Of a stretch of 64,000 bases of DNA, positions 61,239 to 64,000 are shown piece by piece. The translations under genes and the position numbers were made by a program. How positions within the stretch are numbered: position 1 is the first letter of the stretch; each line of letters starts with the position of its first letter. Source of the DNA: Hyphomonadaceae bacterium (GTDB lineage Bacteria; Pseudomonadota; Alphaproteobacteria; Caulobacterales; Aquidulcibacteraceae). The stretch covers positions 248,001 through 312,000 of the forward strand of contig JAEUMQ010000017.1 of NCBI GenBank assembly GCA_016791425.1, read 5' to 3'. Under the pieces are notes generated by a model. It was not told the origin of the DNA and did not search any database. It saw only the letters and a list, made by a program, of their open reading frames with translations.

Positions 61239-62015
61239 CTAAGGCGCCATCCCGCCGTCAGCGCACGGATGGGCCGCCCCCAGCCCCTGCGCGACCAGAC
61301 AGTCCCAAGTCTCCTCCGCGCTCTCCGCGAACCGGAAGAGGTCCAGATCGCCGCGCTCGATCATGTTCATCTCCGCGAGCGCATCGAAATTGATGATCTT
61401 GCGCCAATAGGCTTCGTCGAAGAGCACGACCGGTATGAGCGGGGCCTTTCGCGTTTGGCGGAGCGTAAGGATTTCGAACAGCTCGTCGAGCGTGCCGAAT
61501 CCGCCGGGAAACACGACAAGCGCATTCGCGCGCATCGCCAGATGCATCTTTCGCATCGCGAAATAGTGGAACTGGAACGTCAGCGATGGCGTCGAATAGG
61601 GGTTCGGCGCCTGCTCGTGCGGCAGCGCGATATTGAAGCCGATCGAGCACGCGCCAGCATCCGCCGCGCCGCGATTGGCCGCCTCCATGATGCCGGGGCC
61701 GCCGCCGGTGGCGATCACGTTCTCGCGCACCTCGCCATTGTCGAGGAGCGCGCCGCCGCGCTCCGACGCAAGCTTCCCGAACGCGCGCGCCTGCGCGTAC
61801 CAGAAGCCAGCGCGTTCCGGCGCATCCTCGCGCGCGCGCGCCGTGCCGAACACGACGATCGTGGAGTGCACGCGCGCCGCGCGCAGCGCTTCGTCCGCCT
61901 TCTGGAACTCGAGCTGAAAGCGCACGCCGCGCGTCGAATCGCCGAGCAGGAATTCCTGGTCGAGCGCGGCGAGCTTGTAGGAGGGCGAAAGCTGCTGCGG
62001 AGTGCTGTCGGTCAT
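61239..62015 (-). CDS. LOG family protein (nucleoside monophosphate phosphoribohydrolase-like)
   Basis: The protein has 258 residues. The Rossmann-like phosphate loops GGGPGIMEAANRGA and PGGFGTLDELFE are the LOG/lysine-decarboxylase-family signature. Plant and bacterial LOG proteins release free cytokinin bases from their 5'-monophosphates or cleave AMP. This longer type (with about 80 residues before the first loop) is the usual bacterial form. ATG 62015. It follows the tRNA-Arg gene. Confidence 0.88.
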   Translation of the reverse strand: MTDSTPQQLSPSYKLAALDQEFLLGDSTRGVRFQLEFQKADEALRAARVHSTIVVFGTARAREDAPERAGFWYAQARAFGKLASERGGALLDNGEVRENVIATGGGPGIMEAANRGAADAGACSIGFNIALPHEQAPNPYSTPSLTFQFHYFAMRKMHLAMRANALVVFPGGFGTLDELFEILTLRQTRKAPLIPVVLFDEAYWRKIINFDALAEMNMIERGDLDLFRFAESAEETWDCLVAQGLGAAHPCADGGMAP

Positions 62016-62042
62016 GCACCCGGTGTAACACGTCCAAGGCCC

Positions 62043-62119
62043 TGGCGCGCCCCGCAGGACTCGAACCTGCAACCTTCGGGTTCGAAGCCCGACACTCTAT
62101 CCAATTGAGCTAGGGGCGC
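62043..62119 (-). tRNA. tRNA-Arg (anticodon UCG), CCA encoded
   Basis: The minus strand folds into a full cloverleaf of 77 bases. The acceptor GCGCCCC pairs with GGGGCGC, the D arm is GCTC/GAGT, the anticodon loop CTTCGAA gives anticodon TCG (reads CGA and probably other CGN), and the T arm is GCAGG-TTCGAGT-CCTGC. CCA is encoded at the 3' end (62045-62043). Confidence 0.95.
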
Positions 62120-62141
62120 TCTTTGCAAGCATAGGCGCACT

Positions 62142-62253
62142 CCCCTCCCCCCGCTAGCGGGGGAAGGGCCGGGGATGGGGGATTCGCAGGCGAAGGCGCC
62201 GAGACCTCGCTGAGCTCCCGCCTCCCCTCCCCCGCTGGGGCGGGGAGGGGAGG
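62142..62253. repeat. Intergenic copy of the C/G-rich palindromic repeat
   Basis: The left half CCCTCCCCCCGC-TA-GCGGGGGAAGGG (62142-62167) has one mismatch. The right half CCTCCCCTCCCC-9-GGGGAGGGGAGG (62221-62253) is perfect. It has the same two-hairpin layout as the copies in ileS and the second M16 gene but contains TAG in the corresponding frame. It lies between rtcB and tRNA-Arg, ending 3 bases from the rtcB stop. Confidence 0.75.
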
Positions 62254-62256
62254 GGG

Positions 62257-63468
62257 CTACCCCTTCACGCAGAGCACTTGCCGCAGCGTGTGCACGACCT
62301 CGACGAGATCCGCCTGCGCGGCCATCACGGAATCGATGTCCTTGTAAGCGCCCGGCGTCTCGTCGAGTACGCCTTCGTCCTTCCGGCATTCGACTCCTTC
62401 GGTCGCGCGCTTGTGGTCCTCGATCGAGAACCGGCGCTTGGCTTCCGAGCGACTCATCTTGCGCCCCGCGCCGTGCGAGCACGTGTGGAACGAGTCCGCA
62501 TTGCCGCGGCCGCGCACGATGAAGCTCTTGGCGCCCATCGAGCCTGGGATGATCCCAAGCTCGCCGTCGCCGGCGCGCACCGCGCCCTTCCGCGTCACGA
62601 AGACGTCTTCGCCAAAGTGGTGTTCCTTCGCCACGTAATTGTGGTGGCAGTTCACCGCCTGCTTGGCCGTCTGGAACGGACGCGACACGCCTTCGCGCAG
62701 CGCGCCCAGCACGCGCAGCATCATGAGCTCGCGATTGGCGCGGGCGTAATCCTGCCCCCAGCCCACCGCCTCGACATAATCGTCGAACAGCGGCTCGCCT
62801 TCCAGGAAGAAGGCGAGATCGCGATCCGGCACGTGGTATCCGAGCACCCGGCGCGCGAGCTCTTCGCGCGCGCGGCTGATGAAATACGTGCCGATCATGT
62901 TGCCCGTGCCGCGCGAGCCCGAGTGCAGCATCAACCACACCCGGTCCCGTTCATCGAGGCAGACCTCGATGAAATGGTTGCCGCCGCCGAGCGTGCCCAT
63001 CTGCGCAACGATCTTGTCGCCGCGGATGCCCGGATGCTTCTCGACGATGCGGTCGAGACGCTCCGCGAGACCGGAGCCACGCAAGGCCGTGCCGGCGGAG
63101 CCGGGCGCGTCCTTGTGATCGCCGTACGGGCCGTTGCCGTGCGGCGTCGAACGCTCGATCTTGCCGCGCAAAGGCGCAAGCGTGTCGGGGAGATCGCTCG
63201 CGACGAGCGTCGTCTCCACCGCCATCATCCCGCAGCCGATGTCCACGCCGACCGCGGCCGGGATGATCGCGCCCTTGGTCGGGATCACCGAGCCCACGGT
63301 GGCGCCCTTGCCGAAATGCACGTCCGGCATCAGCGCGACATGGTGATGGATAAAGGGCAACGACGCGACGTTCTTCGCCTGCGTGATCGCGCCGGATTCG
63401 ATCGGCACGCCCTTCGTCCAAGCGAAGATCGGCGCGTTCGCCGAATCCATGATCTGATAGCCCGACAT
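62257..63468 (-). CDS. rtcB: RNA-splicing ligase RtcB
   Basis: The protein has 403 residues. The active-site His in FHTCSHGAGR (His332) receives GMP, and metal ligands are in VGVDIGCGM (Asp/Cys), GGGNHFIEV and HSGSRGTGN. It joins 2',3'-cyclic phosphate (or 3'-phosphate) to 5'-hydroxyl RNA ends, repairing cleaved tRNAs and rRNAs. The 400-residue form matches the bacterial group used with RtcA. No rtcA or rtcR is seen nearby. AAGGAG precedes ATG 63468. Confidence 0.92.
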   Translation of the reverse strand: MSGYQIMDSANAPIFAWTKGVPIESGAITQAKNVASLPFIHHHVALMPDVHFGKGATVGSVIPTKGAIIPAAVGVDIGCGMMAVETTLVASDLPDTLAPLRGKIERSTPHGNGPYGDHKDAPGSAGTALRGSGLAERLDRIVEKHPGIRGDKIVAQMGTLGGGNHFIEVCLDERDRVWLMLHSGSRGTGNMIGTYFISRAREELARRVLGYHVPDRDLAFFLEGEPLFDDYVEAVGWGQDYARANRELMMLRVLGALREGVSRPFQTAKQAVNCHHNYVAKEHHFGEDVFVTRKGAVRAGDGELGIIPGSMGAKSFIVRGRGNADSFHTCSHGAGRKMSRSEAKRRFSIEDHKRATEGVECRKDEGVLDETPGAYKDIDSVMAAQADLVEVVHTLRQVLCVKG

Positions 63469-63551
63469 GGGCGTCTCCTTTAGCACAAAGCGTTCTTGCC
63501 CGCCGCGACAGAAGCCGCTGCGACGAAGGTCACAAGTTCAAGGGCCTGGAG

Positions 63552-63597
63552 CGCAAAAATAAAGAACCCCTCCAGGCCGGGCCGGGAGGGGGTTCTT
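63552..63597 (-). terminator. Intrinsic terminator for the minus strand
   Basis: AAGAACCCC-TCC pairs with GGAGGGGG-TTCTT across an internal GGCC-rich loop, with one bulged G. On the minus strand it is followed by TTTATTTTTG. It lies 26 bases after the stop of the 31-residue candidate gene and 84 bases before the rtcB start, so it would separate the two transcripts. Confidence 0.8.
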
Positions 63598-63622
63598 GCC
63601 TCGTCTCGTCAGGATGACGTGG

Positions 63623-63718
63623 CTAGTGCGCCCTCCGCGCGCGATCGCGTCCGCCGGCCTCGGCGGTTTGCGCGATGCGCATCAGCGAATTGACGAACCA
63701 GCTTTTCACGATCTTCAT
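63623..63718 (-). CDS. Candidate small basic protein (31 aa)
   Basis: ATG 63718 opens a 31-residue frame beginning MKIVKSWFVNSLMRIAQTAE and ending in GRDRARRAH. This could form one amphipathic helix with a basic tail. GGAAGG touches the ATG, so the ribosome site is unusually close. A dedicated terminator lies 26 bases after the stop, which argues for a real transcript. The family is not recognised. Confidence 0.45.
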   Translation of the reverse strand: MKIVKSWFVNSLMRIAQTAEAGGRDRARRAH

Positions 63719-63785
63719 CCTTCCGATGCGCTGCATATCATAAGTCCGCAGACGTTTCAAGATCGCTGCGACTTCAATGTTGGAT

Positions 63786-63805
63786 CGCGGGCCCTCAGGC
63801 CCGCC
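63786..63805. repeat. GCGGGCC...GGCCCGC half-repeat
   Basis: GCGGGCCCTCAGGCCCGC resembles one arm of the large inverted repeat at 38172-38236 (GCGGGCCTTCAGGCCCGC), with one base changed. It lies in the 117-base gap between the 31-residue frame and the gene at the right edge. Confidence 0.5.
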
Positions 63806-63835
63806 AACCTGCGTGCTCCGTGTCCGGACGAATTG

Positions 63836-64000
63836 CTACGGCGCGGCGCGCAGGGTCTCCACGTCGAACTGCGCGATCTCCGATCCGAGATCGACCGCCG
63901 CGACTTTGTCGTCCGCGCCCGGCAGCATGAAGAACACGCGCTGCCCTGCCTCGGAGGGCCCGAGCGCGCCGCACGGCATGCTCGGCGCCTCAGCGTCTCC
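63836..64000 (-). CDS. Hypothetical protein, C-terminal part (cut by window edge)
   Basis: A frame open to the right edge ends at TAG 63836-63838; 54 C-terminal residues are visible (MPCGALGPSEAGQRVFFMLPGADD, then SEIAQFDVETLRAAP). It looks like a small beta-rich domain; no family is recognised. Confidence 0.6.
   Translation of the reverse strand, partial: GDAEAPSMPCGALGPSEAGQRVFFMLPGADDKVAAVDLGSEIAQFDVETLRAAP

Overview
The window is a dense, roughly two-thirds GC stretch of a chromosome. It most likely comes from an alphaproteobacterium of the Caulobacterales/Hyphomonadaceae type. The pointers are a TonB-dependent receptor with associated TPR-sulfotransferase and TPR-hydroxylase genes, a TIGR02301 protein, a DUF3035 lipoprotein beside lspA and a pair of M16 peptidases, a 'vgr-related' HExxH protein next to a DUF2235 protein, many GTG/TTG starts, and frequent 1-11 base overlaps between genes. 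This placement is inferred from gene content; no rRNA is present. I see no prophage, insertion sequence or CRISPR array.

Layout. 0-7.5 kb: a partial serine hydrolase divergent from a TetR regulator with two tandem operator-like sites, a FabH-like synthase with a small lipoprotein, a PLDc_N peptide, the folate-binding YgfZ protein, a family 9 glycosyltransferase coupled to a dihydroorotase, two very small membrane proteins and a macro-domain protein. 7.5-14.5 kb: pirin, a TPP-dependent acetolactate-synthase-like enzyme, an unknown protein, a NUDIX hydrolase, two small membrane proteins, then the SO2929/SO2930-type pair (beta-helix protein plus diheme cytochrome c) and a YqhA-type protein. 14.5-24.3 kb: mostly stand-alone metabolic and membrane genes, including an unusual DUF4242-cyclase fusion with a histidine-rich tail, PhzF, beta-carbonic anhydrase, a thioesterase, an SDR and a gamma-glutamyltransferase. 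24.3-25 kb: a Phd/PIN toxin-antitoxin pair with a palindromic promoter.

25-38 kb: the back-to-back HExxH/DUF2235 pair, a methyltransferase, a LigM-like tetrahydrofolate O-demethylase divergent from an XRE/MmyB regulator with a perfect palindrome between them, a SUMF1-domain protein, asparagine synthase, a HI0933 flavoprotein, a YeiH transporter, aroC, a second toxin-antitoxin pair (RHH/PIN) and pdxH. 38-52.7 kb: an acyl-CoA synthetase, a TPR-sulfotransferase, a DUF1499 protein, a metallo-beta-lactamase-fold hydrolase with an ATP-grasp-like partner, a large TonB-dependent receptor with a clear terminator, and a convergent pair of a TPR/Asp-Asn-hydroxylase and a TPR-sulfotransferase.

52.7-64 kb: ileS, a second copy of the small-membrane-protein module, lspA, a DUF3035 lipoprotein, two M16 peptidases (only the first with HxxEH), a DUF4142 lipoprotein, a LOG-family protein, tRNA-Arg(UCG), rtcB, a candidate 31-residue protein with its own terminator, and a partial gene at the right edge. 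The most distinctive signal is a C/G-rich palindromic repeat inserted in the same reading frame inside both ileS and the second M16 peptidase. A second repeat type also lies in ileS, and related copies lie between genes.
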